Below, piece by piece: positions 7,723 through 15,945 of a stretch of DNA of 64,000 nt (position 1 is the stretch's first letter; every line of letters begins with the position of its first letter). The DNA is from an uncultured Collinsella sp. (GTDB taxonomy: Bacteria; Actinomycetota; Coriobacteriia; Coriobacteriales; Coriobacteriaceae), in the NCBI GenBank assembly GCA_900542165.1, contig UQMM01000003.1, positions 56,511 to 120,510 on the forward strand, in the 5' to 3' direction. The translations under genes and the position numbers were made by a program. The notes under the pieces were generated by a model. It was not told the DNA's origin, did no database searches, and saw only the letters and a program-made list of their open reading frames with translations.

Positions 7723-8802
7723 ATGAGCGCTCGCGTAACCATGAAGGACATAGCCGCCGAGCTTGGCGTTTCCATCAATACCGTGCACAAGGCCCTGACG
7801 GGTAAGGCCGGCGTGAGCGAATCCGTGCGCTCCAAGGTGAATGCTAAGGCCGAGGCCATGGGTTACCATCGCAATACGAGTGCCTCGAGCCTGCGCCGCA
7901 AGGATATCAACCTGGTGTTTTGCCTGCCCCGCGCATCGCGCGAGGGAGCGTACTTTTTCCGTTACCTGTGGGAAGGCTGCAACCGCTTTGAGCAGGAGGT
8001 CATCGACCGGGGCATTACGGTTGAGCGTGTTGAATTTGGCGTGGGTGGCTACGCCGATGCGCTCGAGCAGATTGATGAGCGCTTGCAGGTAGGCGAGAAG
8101 ATTGATGGCCTGCTTGCCTATGTTCCGAGCGATGACCGTGCGACCGAGCTTTTGAGGCAGATTGCCGAGGCGGGTGTGGCGATCGAGCTCGTCGATGGCG
8201 ACCGACCGCACCTCGATCGCCTGGGTGCCAGTCTGGCAGACTATTCCGCGGCGGGCAGTCTTATGGCAGAGCAGGCGGCAAACCTGGTTCACGCTTCTGG
8301 GGCTGACGCCCGCGTGCTTCTGCTGGCGGGCGACCCCTATACCGATTCACACTATCTGACCGCCCGCGCCTTTCACAATTACCTGCGCGAACACGATATT
8401 CCATGGCAAGTTGAGGACCTTGCCGGCGCCCATGCGCAAGTCAAACAGCTCGAGCGCGAGCTTGAGCAGCGCTTGAGTGCGCCGGATGCTCCCGAGCTCA
8501 TCTGTAGCGTTTTTGCCGTTGGTTCCGAGGTAGTCGCCAACGCGCTTGTTTCGAGCGACAAGGCCGGCAAGGTCATGGTAATCGGCAACGACCTGTTCCC
8601 CGAGAGCGCCTTGGCCTTGCGCCGTGGCATCTTTACCAATATTGTCTATAAGGACCCGGTGAGCCTGGCCTACCGCGGCGCCAAGACTTTGGGCGAGTAT
8701 TTGCTGTGGGGTAAAACTCCGGCGGAGCCTGTGCAGAAGGGTGCTGTGGAGATGGTGTTTGCCAGTAACGTTGACCGTTACTGCAAGCTTGCTGGAATTT
8801 AG
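7723..8802 (+). CDS. LacI-family transcriptional regulator, candidate hexuronate/pectin regulator
   Basis: A 359-residue regulator of normal LacI length. The N-terminal helix-turn-helix (MKDIAAELGVSINTVHKALTG, residues 7-27) is followed by a hinge region and a periplasmic-binding-protein-like sensor domain. The recognition helix INTVHKAL differs from the common ATVSRVL form. It stands alone, in the same direction as the uxa operon that starts 460 bp further on. The palindrome GTGAACGTTCAC recurs before uxaC, the transporter, GH105 and kduD, and this protein is the nearest candidate to bind it. The second LacI gene, at 38.3 kb, has a different palindrome by its own promoter. Ligand and operator are inferred. 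Confidence 0.88.
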   Translation: MSARVTMKDIAAELGVSINTVHKALTGKAGVSESVRSKVNAKAEAMGYHRNTSASSLRRKDINLVFCLPRASREGAYFFRYLWEGCNRFEQEVIDRGITVERVEFGVGGYADALEQIDERLQVGEKIDGLLAYVPSDDRATELLRQIAEAGVAIELVDGDRPHLDRLGASLADYSAAGSLMAEQAANLVHASGADARVLLLAGDPYTDSHYLTARAFHNYLREHDIPWQVEDLAGAHAQVKQLERELEQRLSAPDAPELICSVFAVGSEVVANALVSSDKAGKVMVIGNDLFPESALALRRGIFTNIVYKDPVSLAYRGAKTLGEYLLWGKTPAEPVQKGAVEMVFASNVDRYCKLAGI

Positions 8803-8830
8803 CCGTTTGGTCAGGTACCCCCTCTTGCGA

Positions 8831-9023
8831 CGTGCATTTTTTGGAGTATTCAGCAATGGCGTGTCCCGGAAGAGGCTAGAACGACTGTTTTAAGTGCCGC
8901 CGATGGCGTAATTCGTCATCGGCGGCACTTATTTATGCCGATTGGGCGCAATATGAGCATCAAATAGGGCATTGAGGACGGTGCGCGGTGCGCTTCGATG
9001 TTGAATACTCCCAAAAATGCACG
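8831..9023. repeat. 193-bp element with 22-bp terminal inverted repeats
   Basis: CGTGCATTTTTT-GGAGTATTCA at 8831-8852 is repeated in reverse complement at 9002-9023 with one mismatch in 22. The terminator-like hairpin 8891-8931 lies inside. No reading frame is credible. Confidence 0.6.
8891..8931 (+). terminator. Strong hairpin, probable terminator of the LacI gene
   Basis: A perfect 15-bp stem (TAAGTGCCGCCGATG and its complement) has an 11-base loop. It is followed by TTTATG rather than a clean T-run. It lies 88 bp after the regulator gene. Confidence 0.65.
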
Positions 9024-9156
9024 GCGGAACATGACCCACCTGGCCAAAAGCGCTCAAGTTCGGTATTCGGGGACGCCTGCCAATTCGCAATACATACAAG
9101 TCACGGCTCCAGTAACCGTTGAACGGGCAAAATCGACCGTTCACCCCATGGTGGTT

Positions 9157-9172
9157 AGGTGAACGTTCACCT
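9157..9172. promoter_or_regulatory. LacI-type operator O1 of uxaC
   Basis: AGGTGAACGTTCACCT is a perfect 16-bp palindrome. Its right half TTCACC (9166-9171) can serve as a -35 hexamer for the -10 TAATAT at 9190-9195 (spacer 18). Confidence 0.75.
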
Positions 9173-9195
9173 TTTAAGTCGCAATGAACTAATAT

Positions 9196-9209
9196 GGTGA
9201 ACGTTCACC
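9196..9209. promoter_or_regulatory. LacI-type operator O2 of uxaC
   Basis: GGTGAACGTTCACC is a perfect 14-bp palindrome immediately after the -10 TAATAT. Its centre is 38 bp from that of the first operator. An ATG at 9194 overlaps it and is not taken as the uxaC start. Confidence 0.75.
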
Positions 9210-9262
9210 TAGAGGATAACGAGCGCATCGTGCGCCCGCTCCGCCAACAAAGGGGTTGTTTG

Positions 9263-10690
9263 ATGAAAAACTTCATGGACGATCAGGATTTCCTGCTGAG
9301 CACCAAGACCGGCGAGGAGCTGTTCCACAACTTTGCCGAGGGCATGCCCATCGTCGACTACCACTGCCACATTTCTCCCAAGGAGATCTGGGACGACAAG
9401 CGTTTTGAGAACATCACCGAGGTTTGGCTGGGCGGTGACCACTACAAGTGGCGCCTGATGCGTGCAAACGGCGTTGACGAGCGCTTCATTACCGGCGATG
9501 CCCCTGCTCGCGAGAAGTTCCAGAAGTGGGCCGAGACCCTGGGCCGTTGTGTGGGCAACCCCGTCTTTGAGTGGAGCCACCTGGAGCTCAAGCGTTACTT
9601 TGGCTACGAGGGCGTCCTGAACGGCAAAACCGCTCAGGAGGTCTGGGACCTTGCCAACGCCAAGCTCGCTGAGGCCAGCTTTACCTGCCGTAACCTGATC
9701 AAGCAGTCCAACGTCCGCATGATCTGTACTACCGACGACCCCGCCGACAGCTTTGAGTGGCACAAGAAGATTGCCGCCGACGACAGTTTTGACGTTCAGG
9801 TCGTTCCCGCCATGCGCCCCGATGCCGCGCTGCGTATCGAGCGTGGCCAGGAGTTCGCCGACTACTGCAAGCGTCTTTCCGAGGTTGCCGGCGTTGAGGT
9901 CAGCGACTTCGAGGGCATGAAGGCCGCCATCTCCAAGCGCTACGATGTCGCTCACGAGCTGGGCTGCCGCGCTTCCGACCACGCACTCGACTACGTTATG
10001 TACGTTCCGGCCACCGCCGACGAGATCGAGGCCATCTTTGCCAAGGGCCTTGCCGCCGAGCCGCTTACCGAGGACGAGGTCCTCAAGTACAAGACGGCCT
10101 TCATGCAGTTTGTCGCTGGCGAGTATGTCCGCCTTGGCTGGGCCATGCAGCTGCACTTTGGCTGCAAGCGCGACAACAACCGCGCCATGTTCGCCAAGCT
10201 CGGTCCCGACACTGGTTACGACTGCATCTCCAACTACACGCCGTCCGACCAGCTCGCCGATTTCCTCAACTCCATCCAGGAGACCTGCGGCTTGCCCAAG
10301 ACCATCCTGTACAGCTTGAATCCCATCGACAACACCATGATCGATACCGTGATGGGCTGTTTCCAGGAGGCTCCGACTGCCGGTAAGATCCAGAACGGTT
10401 CCGCCTGGTGGTTCAACGACAACGAGGTCGGTATGCGCGAGCAGCTCACGGCTCTGGCTAACGAGGGCGTGCTGGGCAACTTTGTGGGCATGCTTACCGA
10501 TTCCCGCTCCTTCCTGTCCTACCCGCGTCACGAGTACTTCCGTCGCGTGCTGTGCGGCGTGATCGGCGAGTGGGTCGAGCAGGGCAAGTATCCGGCCGAC
10601 ATGGAGCTGCTGGGAGCCATCGTGCGCGACATCAGCTACAACAACGCGGTCCGTTACTTTGGCTTTGACCTGGATACCGTCGAGGCCTAA
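9263..10690 (+). CDS. uxaC: Uronate isomerase (glucuronate/galacturonate isomerase)
   Basis: A 475-residue protein (E. coli UxaC 470) of the amidohydrolase superfamily. It converts D-galacturonate to D-tagaturonate, and D-glucuronate to D-fructuronate. The metal-site motif DYHCHISPKEI lies near residue 30. The later segments AMQLHFGCKRDNN, KTILYSLNP and MLTDSRSFLSYPRHEYFRR are UxaC landmarks. The start at 9263 is preceded by AAAGGGG. The upstream in-frame ATG at 9194 lies inside the operator and would add 23 residues the family lacks. This is the first gene of uxaC-uxaB-uxaA and is governed by the paired palindromic operators. Confidence 0.95.
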   Translation: MKNFMDDQDFLLSTKTGEELFHNFAEGMPIVDYHCHISPKEIWDDKRFENITEVWLGGDHYKWRLMRANGVDERFITGDAPAREKFQKWAETLGRCVGNPVFEWSHLELKRYFGYEGVLNGKTAQEVWDLANAKLAEASFTCRNLIKQSNVRMICTTDDPADSFEWHKKIAADDSFDVQVVPAMRPDAALRIERGQEFADYCKRLSEVAGVEVSDFEGMKAAISKRYDVAHELGCRASDHALDYVMYVPATADEIEAIFAKGLAAEPLTEDEVLKYKTAFMQFVAGEYVRLGWAMQLHFGCKRDNNRAMFAKLGPDTGYDCISNYTPSDQLADFLNSIQETCGLPKTILYSLNPIDNTMIDTVMGCFQEAPTAGKIQNGSAWWFNDNEVGMREQLTALANEGVLGNFVGMLTDSRSFLSYPRHEYFRRVLCGVIGEWVEQGKYPADMELLGAIVRDISYNNAVRYFGFDLDTVEA

Positions 10691-10714
10691 ACCCGCATCG
10701 AATCACACCGAACT

Positions 10715-10750
10715 CGGGAGCGCCGTTGCCACACGCGGCGCCCCCGTTTT
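10715..10750 (+). terminator. Hairpin between uxaC and uxaB
   Basis: CGGGAGCGCCG pairs with CGGCGCCCCCG (10 of 11 positions) and is followed by TTTT. It may reduce read-through, so that uxaB is expressed below uxaC. Confidence 0.55.
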
Positions 10751-10786
10751 GCCTGCACGCTAACAGCAATCTAAGGAGAGACATCG

Positions 10787-12301
10787 ATGGAGAACATCAG
10801 CTACGAGACGCTCGAGAAGATCGGCTACAAGGGCTACCTGCTGCCCAAGGACGCGCCCGAGAAGGTTCTGCAGTTTGGCGAGGGCAATTTCCTGCGCGCC
10901 TTTGTCGACCGCTTCTTTGACATGGGCAACGAGGCAGTCGGCTGGAACGGTAAAGTCGTCATGGTCCAGCCCATCAGCGGTGCCTTTGGCTTTGCCGACG
11001 GCATTAACGCTCAGGATGACCTGTACACCGTGCTGGTGCGCGGCAAGGAGAACGGCAACACGGTCGACGAGTCCCGTGTGATCAGCGCCTGCAGCCGCTG
11101 CCTCAATCCGTATCGTGAGGACGACTACCGCGCCATGATGGAGGTCGCCGTCTCCGACGATTTGGAGATTATCGTCTCCAACACCACCGAGGCCGGTATC
11201 GCCTACGACCCGTCCTGCAAGGCCGACGACATGCCGCCCGCGAGCTTCCCTGCCAAGCTTGCCCAGGTGCTCCACACCCGCTGGGCCGCCGGCAAGCCGG
11301 GCGTCATCGTGCTCGCCTGCGAGCTCATCGATCACAACGGCGAGGAGCTGCTGCGCATCATGAACCAGTACGTGAGCGACTGGGGCTGGGAGGACGAGTT
11401 CTCGCAGTGGATGGCCAACGACTGCACCGTCTGCACCACGCTCGTCGACACTATCGTCCCCGGCCGCATCCGCGACCCCAAGGAGGCCGCTGCCGTGGCC
11501 GAGCGCCTGGGCTACGAGGATCCCTTCCTGGCCGTGCGCGAGCCCTTCCAGATGTGGGGCATCCAGGGCGACGAGTCGCTTGTCGAGAAGCTTCCCTTCG
11601 TAAAGGCCGGCCTGCCGGGTGTCTTTGTTACCCCCGATGTCACCCCGTACAAGAAGCGCAAGGTCCGCATCCTCAACGGTGCCCATACCGCCTTTGTCCC
11701 GGGTTCCTGGGTTGCCGGCTTTGACATCGTGCGCGATTGCATGCACGACGAGACCATTCGTGGCTTCATGAACACCATGCTCTACGACGAGGTCATCCCA
11801 ACGCTTGCCGCCGATCTGGATGTCGAGGACTGCAAGGCCTTTGCCGCCGCCGTCGAGAACCGCTTCGACAACCCGTTTATCGACCACGCGCTGCTCTCCA
11901 TTTGCCTCAACTCCACCGCCAAGTGGCGTGCCCGCGACCTGCCTACGCTCAAGGACTATGTTGCCGAGACCGGCAACCTGCCCAAGTGCCTGGCGACGAG
12001 CCTCGCTACGCTCATTGCCTTCTATACTCAGGAGCTCGTTGCTCGCGAGGGCGATGGCCTGCACCTGCGCCGCGCCGACGGCACCGAGTACACCGCTCAG
12101 GACGATGCTTTCGTGCTCGATTTCTACGCCGCCCACGCCGGTGCAGACGATGCCGAGCTGGTGCACGACGTGCTCACCAATGAGCAAATGTGGGGCGAGG
12201 ACCTTACGCAGATCGCCGGTCTCGAGGAGTTTGTCGTCAACGCGCTCACCGTCGTGCGCGTCGAGGGCGCCAAGCAGGCCTTCGCCAACGCTCAGGCGTA
12301 A
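10787..12301 (+). CDS. uxaB: Tagaturonate reductase (altronate oxidoreductase)
   Basis: A 504-residue NAD-dependent protein of the mannitol dehydrogenase family. It reduces D-tagaturonate to D-altronate. The N-terminal segment LQFGEGNFLRAFVDRFFD is the family nucleotide-binding start, and KKRKVRILNGAHTAFVPGSWVAG in the second half carries the catalytic Lys and the NGxH signature. E. coli UxaB is 483 residues. The ribosome site AAGGAGA is ideal. Its place between uxaC and uxaA makes tagaturonate the likely substrate rather than fructuronate (UxuB). Confidence 0.94.
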   Translation: MENISYETLEKIGYKGYLLPKDAPEKVLQFGEGNFLRAFVDRFFDMGNEAVGWNGKVVMVQPISGAFGFADGINAQDDLYTVLVRGKENGNTVDESRVISACSRCLNPYREDDYRAMMEVAVSDDLEIIVSNTTEAGIAYDPSCKADDMPPASFPAKLAQVLHTRWAAGKPGVIVLACELIDHNGEELLRIMNQYVSDWGWEDEFSQWMANDCTVCTTLVDTIVPGRIRDPKEAAAVAERLGYEDPFLAVREPFQMWGIQGDESLVEKLPFVKAGLPGVFVTPDVTPYKKRKVRILNGAHTAFVPGSWVAGFDIVRDCMHDETIRGFMNTMLYDEVIPTLAADLDVEDCKAFAAAVENRFDNPFIDHALLSICLNSTAKWRARDLPTLKDYVAETGNLPKCLATSLATLIAFYTQELVAREGDGLHLRRADGTEYTAQDDAFVLDFYAAHAGADDAELVHDVLTNEQMWGEDLTQIAGLEEFVVNALTVVRVEGAKQAFANAQA

Positions 12302-12376
12302 ATTCCCGGTGCGGGCGCCAGACGGCTTGTCCGCGCCTCGACTTCTGCTCAACCTGTAGGGTTAGGACCATTTGTA

Positions 12377-13861
12377 ATGAACACTATCCAGATCAATCCG
12401 GCCGATAACGTGATCGTCGCGCTGTCGCCGCTTGCCAAGGGCGCCGCCGTTGCGGTTCCCGGGGTGGGCGAGGTCGTTGCCGCGGAGGATATTCCGCAGG
12501 GCCACAAGATGGCCGTGCGTGCCATTGCGGCGGGGGAGGACGTCGTCAAGTACGGTCTTCCTATCGGCCACGTGACGGGCGACATCCAGCCCGGTCAGTG
12601 GCTTCATACGCATAACGTCAAGACCAACCTTTCGGGCGAGGTCGAGTACGTTTACAACCCGACGCATCCGGTCGTTGAGCCGGTTGAGCCCGAGACCTTT
12701 ATGGGCTTCCGTCGCGCCGACGGCCGCGCCGCCACGCGCAACGAGCTGTGGATCATCCCCACGGTCGGCTGCGTCAACGAGGTCGCACGTGCCATGTGCG
12801 AGCAGGCTCAGGATCTGGTCGAGGGTTCGCTGGAGGGCGTTTACTATTTCCCGCATCCCTTTGGCTGCTCCCAGACCGGCGCCGACCACGCCCAGACACG
12901 CCGTCTGCTGGTGGCGCTCTCGCGTCACGCAAACGCTGCGGGCGTGCTGTTCCTGTCCCTCGGTTGCGAAAACTGCACGCACCAGCAGGTACTCGACGAG
13001 CTCGGTGACTTCGATCGCGAGCGCGTCCGCTTCCTTACCTGCCAGGATGTTGCCGACGAGCAGGTCGAGGGCCACAAGATCCTGTCTGAGCTGGCCGACC
13101 TGGCCAAGCAGGCCAAGCGTGAGCCCATTCCGGCCTCCGAGCTGATCATTGGCCTTAAGTGCGGTGGCTCTGACGGTCTTTCGGGCATTACCGCCAACCC
13201 CACGATCGGTCGCGTGAGCGATATGCTCGTCGCCCGCGGTGGCACGTCGGTGCTCACCGAGGTCCCCGAGATGTTTGGCGCCGAGAGCATTCTGCTCGAT
13301 CGCTGCGAGGACGAGCAGGTGTTTAACGCCGCCTCCGACATGCTCAACGGCTTTAAGGATTACTTTATTAGCCATGGCGAGGTCGTCTACGAGAATCCGA
13401 GCCCCGGCAACAAGGATGGCGGCATCACCACGCTCGAGGACAAGAGCTGCGGCTGCGTGCAAAAGGGCGGATCTGCCCCCATCGTCGACGTGCTGCCGTA
13501 CGCCGGTCAGGCTACCAAGCATGGTCTGAACATGTTGTGCGGTCCGGGCAACGACATGGTATCCACCACGGCCCTGACGGCTGCCGGCTGCCACGTGATC
13601 CTGTTCTCGACCGGCCGCGGCACGCCGTTTGGTGCGCCGGCGCCTACGCTCAAGGTGTTCACCAACCAGCGTCTGTGCGACCACAAGGCCAACTGGATGG
13701 ACTTTAACGCCGGCGTGGTCGCCACCGGCGAACGCACGCTCGACGAGGCTGCCCACGACCTGTACCAGCTGGTGTTGGAGTGCGCGAGCGGCAAGCTCAC
13801 GAGTGCCGAGCGCCGCGGCTGTCACGAGATCAGCATCTGGAAGGACGGCGTCTGCCTGTAG
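12377..13861 (+). CDS. uxaA: Altronate dehydratase
   Basis: A 494-residue protein (E. coli UxaA 495). An N-terminal SAF domain (about residues 1-95, ending QWLHTHNVKTNL) is followed by the galactarate/altronate dehydratase core, with the cysteine-bearing motifs HPFGCSQTGAD, LGCENCTHQQ and GLKCGGSDGLSG. It dehydrates D-altronate to 2-keto-3-deoxy-D-gluconate using Fe(II). Third gene of the uxa operon, 75 bp after uxaB, and followed by a terminator. KDG is then handled by kdgK and eda at 36-38 kb. Confidence 0.95.
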   Translation: MNTIQINPADNVIVALSPLAKGAAVAVPGVGEVVAAEDIPQGHKMAVRAIAAGEDVVKYGLPIGHVTGDIQPGQWLHTHNVKTNLSGEVEYVYNPTHPVVEPVEPETFMGFRRADGRAATRNELWIIPTVGCVNEVARAMCEQAQDLVEGSLEGVYYFPHPFGCSQTGADHAQTRRLLVALSRHANAAGVLFLSLGCENCTHQQVLDELGDFDRERVRFLTCQDVADEQVEGHKILSELADLAKQAKREPIPASELIIGLKCGGSDGLSGITANPTIGRVSDMLVARGGTSVLTEVPEMFGAESILLDRCEDEQVFNAASDMLNGFKDYFISHGEVVYENPSPGNKDGGITTLEDKSCGCVQKGGSAPIVDVLPYAGQATKHGLNMLCGPGNDMVSTTALTAAGCHVILFSTGRGTPFGAPAPTLKVFTNQRLCDHKANWMDFNAGVVATGERTLDEAAHDLYQLVLECASGKLTSAERRGCHEISIWKDGVCL

Positions 13862-13909
13862 CGATGACACGTTGAGCGCGTGATCGGGCAAGCTGTTGCA
13901 AAGACCGGA

Positions 13910-13947
13910 CGACCCCGCTGAGGACATTCTCGGCGGGGTCGTTTTTT
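13910..13947 (+). terminator. Terminator of the uxaCBA operon
   Basis: CGACCCCGCTGAG pairs with CTCGGCGGGGTCG (one G-T pair) around a 6-base loop, followed by TTTTTT, 48 bp after uxaA. Confidence 0.92.
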
Positions 13948-14021
13948 CGTTTCTCGTTGCGTTGTCGTGCACGGCTTTTTTGGGAAGGGTGCCCGGCACC
14001 TCCCTCATCTCCAGAGAACAA

Positions 14022-14034
14022 TGAACGTTCACCT
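14022..14034. promoter_or_regulatory. Distal LacI-type operator upstream of the transporter gene
   Basis: TGAACGTTCACCT keeps the core palindrome TGAACGTTCA. Its centre is 120 bp upstream of the next operator (three times the 40-bp spacing of the proximal pair). Confidence 0.6.
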
Positions 14035-14140
14035 AGTTGTTGCGTGGTGCTGAATCGACTTGATAATCAAAAATGCAGGGATTTTTTCATTTTCAGGCCC
14101 GTTCAACGGCAAAAAACGACCGTTCAAGGATAATATACAA

Positions 14141-14152
14141 GTGAACGTTCAC
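14141..14152. promoter_or_regulatory. LacI-type operator O1 of the transporter gene
   Basis: GTGAACGTTCAC is a perfect 12-bp palindrome. TTCACC at 14149-14154 can act as -35 for CATAAT at 14171-14176. Confidence 0.72.
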
Positions 14153-14180
14153 CTATTATAAGCAATCGCGCATAATCTAG

Positions 14181-14193
14181 CTAAACGTTCACC
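14181..14193. promoter_or_regulatory. LacI-type operator O2 of the transporter gene
   Basis: CTAAACGTTCACC has the AACGTTCACC half intact. Its AACGTT core is exactly 40 bp downstream of that of O1, just past the -10. Confidence 0.65.
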
Positions 14194-14271
14194 CTGAACG
14201 GCATGCAGACAGACGTCGGTATGGACTCCAATGTCTTGTTCCAAGACAATCGAGAAAAGAGAGGGAGCTCG

Positions 14272-15831
14272 ATGACTAACAAGATCGGTAAAAAGCGCAA
14301 GATCACATTCTGGACGCGCTTGGGCTTTGGTATGGGCGGCATGCTCAACTCTGGTGCCCTGACCTTTACGCACAGCTACATGGTGCTGTTCCTGTCCACG
14401 GAGTGCGGTCTGTCCGCAGGCGAGGCTGCGCTGATCAGCTCGTTCGCCATCTATCTCAACGCCATTCTGTGCCCGCTCATGGGCTTTGTGGCCGATAACT
14501 TCTACGCTACCAAGATCGGTCGTATCTTTGGCCGCCGCCGTTTCTGGATCTTGCTGGCAATCCCGATGATGGTCGCCGAGCCGCTCATCTTTGTGGCTAC
14601 GCCGTTTGGTTTCCCGTACTACTTTGTGCTGTACCTGATCTACAACGTCGCGTATACGTTCTGCACCGCCAACCTGTCGCCGCTTACCATCGAGATGACC
14701 GACGACTTCAAGGAGCGTACGTACCTCACCGGCTACAAGCACCTCTTTGGTAACGCCGCCGGCTTCCTGATGGCAGCACTCGTCGGCTTTGGCTTTGGCA
14801 CCTTCGGCGAGACCAACCCGTTCAGCTACTTCATCATCGCTACGGTCAACGCTTCGGTCATGGCAATCTCGCTGCTGTGCGTGTACCTGTCCACGTGGGA
14901 GCACACCCCCGAGGAGGTGGCTCAGGAGAAGATCGAGAGCGTCGGCGAGGGTATCAAGAAGTTCTTCATCGACGTTGTCTCTACCTTCCGCAATAAGTCC
15001 TTCCGCAAGGTCCTGTATGCACAGGTCTCCACGAAGCTCGCTGCTGCCTGCTGGTCTGCCTGCCTGTCCTTCTTCATCGTCTACTGCCTGCAGATTCCTA
15101 AGTCCTATGAGTCCGTGATGGAGATGCCCGGCAAGGTCGTCGCTATCGTCTGCACCGCCATCTGGGTTGCCCTCATGGCCAAGAAGGGCTTCCACAAGTC
15201 TTGGTACCTGGCCAACGTCGGTTGCGCTGCGTGCATCATCGCCTACAACTACTTCGCCTTTGGTCAGATTAACGGCACCTCCACGGTCGCCATCGCCATG
15301 ATTGCCTACCCCATCATCTTCGCCATCTGGAAGTTCTTCTACGTTGGTTTCCAGTACCTGCCCGATGTTCTGCTCAACTACATCCCCGATGTCGATGAGC
15401 TCATCACCCTGCGTCGTCGCGAGGGCATCTACAGCTCCGCTCAGCAGCTCTGCCAGCAGATCGCCCAGGCTATCGCCGTCAACGCATGGGCTATCGTCCT
15501 TGCTGCCTCCGGCTTCATTCAGACCGCCGGCAACAGCGACGCCGTGACCCAGCCCGCCACCGTGCCTCTGTACATCTGCGGCTACATGCTTATCGGCTGC
15601 GCCGGCTTCTTCCTGCTCGCGGCTATCCTTGCCCGCGGCATCAAGATCGACAAGGAGCAGTGCGACATCCTCTGCGACGAGATCAAGCGCGTCAAGGAGG
15701 GCGGCAAGATGGCCGACGTCCAGCCCGAGGTCAAGGCTCTTTGCGAGGAGCTCTCCGGCTTCAAGTACGAGGACTGCTTCGCTCACAACAATGTTGGCTT
15801 CCAGGACGGCAGCGTAATTCCCGCCGAGTAG
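14272..15831 (+). CDS. GPH-type sugar/glycoside symporter, candidate pectic oligosaccharide or galacturonide importer
   Basis: A 519-residue membrane protein with about 12 hydrophobic segments, of the glycoside-pentoside-hexuronide branch of the MFS. The N-terminal LGFGMGGMLNSGALTFTHSYMVLFLSTECGLS, the RRRFWILLAIP loop and the YIPDVDELITLRRREGIYSSAQQL stretch in the second half are family landmarks. A cytoplasmic tail of about 45 residues follows the last helix. The start at 14272 has GAGGGAG 6 bp upstream; an earlier in-frame ATG at 14203 adds a tail unlike the family. Placed between the uxa operon and GH28 and under the shared operators, it most likely imports galacturonate-containing oligosaccharides. 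Confidence 0.85.
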   Translation: MTNKIGKKRKITFWTRLGFGMGGMLNSGALTFTHSYMVLFLSTECGLSAGEAALISSFAIYLNAILCPLMGFVADNFYATKIGRIFGRRRFWILLAIPMMVAEPLIFVATPFGFPYYFVLYLIYNVAYTFCTANLSPLTIEMTDDFKERTYLTGYKHLFGNAAGFLMAALVGFGFGTFGETNPFSYFIIATVNASVMAISLLCVYLSTWEHTPEEVAQEKIESVGEGIKKFFIDVVSTFRNKSFRKVLYAQVSTKLAAACWSACLSFFIVYCLQIPKSYESVMEMPGKVVAIVCTAIWVALMAKKGFHKSWYLANVGCAACIIAYNYFAFGQINGTSTVAIAMIAYPIIFAIWKFFYVGFQYLPDVLLNYIPDVDELITLRRREGIYSSAQQLCQQIAQAIAVNAWAIVLAASGFIQTAGNSDAVTQPATVPLYICGYMLIGCAGFFLLAAILARGIKIDKEQCDILCDEIKRVKEGGKMADVQPEVKALCEELSGFKYEDCFAHNNVGFQDGSVIPAE

Positions 15832-15854
15832 GGCAGGCGCATCGTCCAAACCAC

Positions 15855-15899
15855 AGGGCCGTGCCACCGGAGATCCACCGGCGGGTGCGGCCCTTTTTT
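15855..15899 (+). terminator. Terminator after the transporter gene
   Basis: AGGGCCGTGCC and GGGTGCGGCCCT form the outer stem, and CCGG/CCGG an inner one. TTTTTTT follows. Confidence 0.8.
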
Positions 15900-15945
15900 A
15901 AAAACGAGTAGTATGAACTTCTGATTACATTTGAGGGAGAGACCC

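Noticed and set aside
9194..9262. Earlier ATG for uxaC
   Set aside because: It lies within the second operator, lacks a ribosome site and would add 23 residues not found in UxaC proteins.
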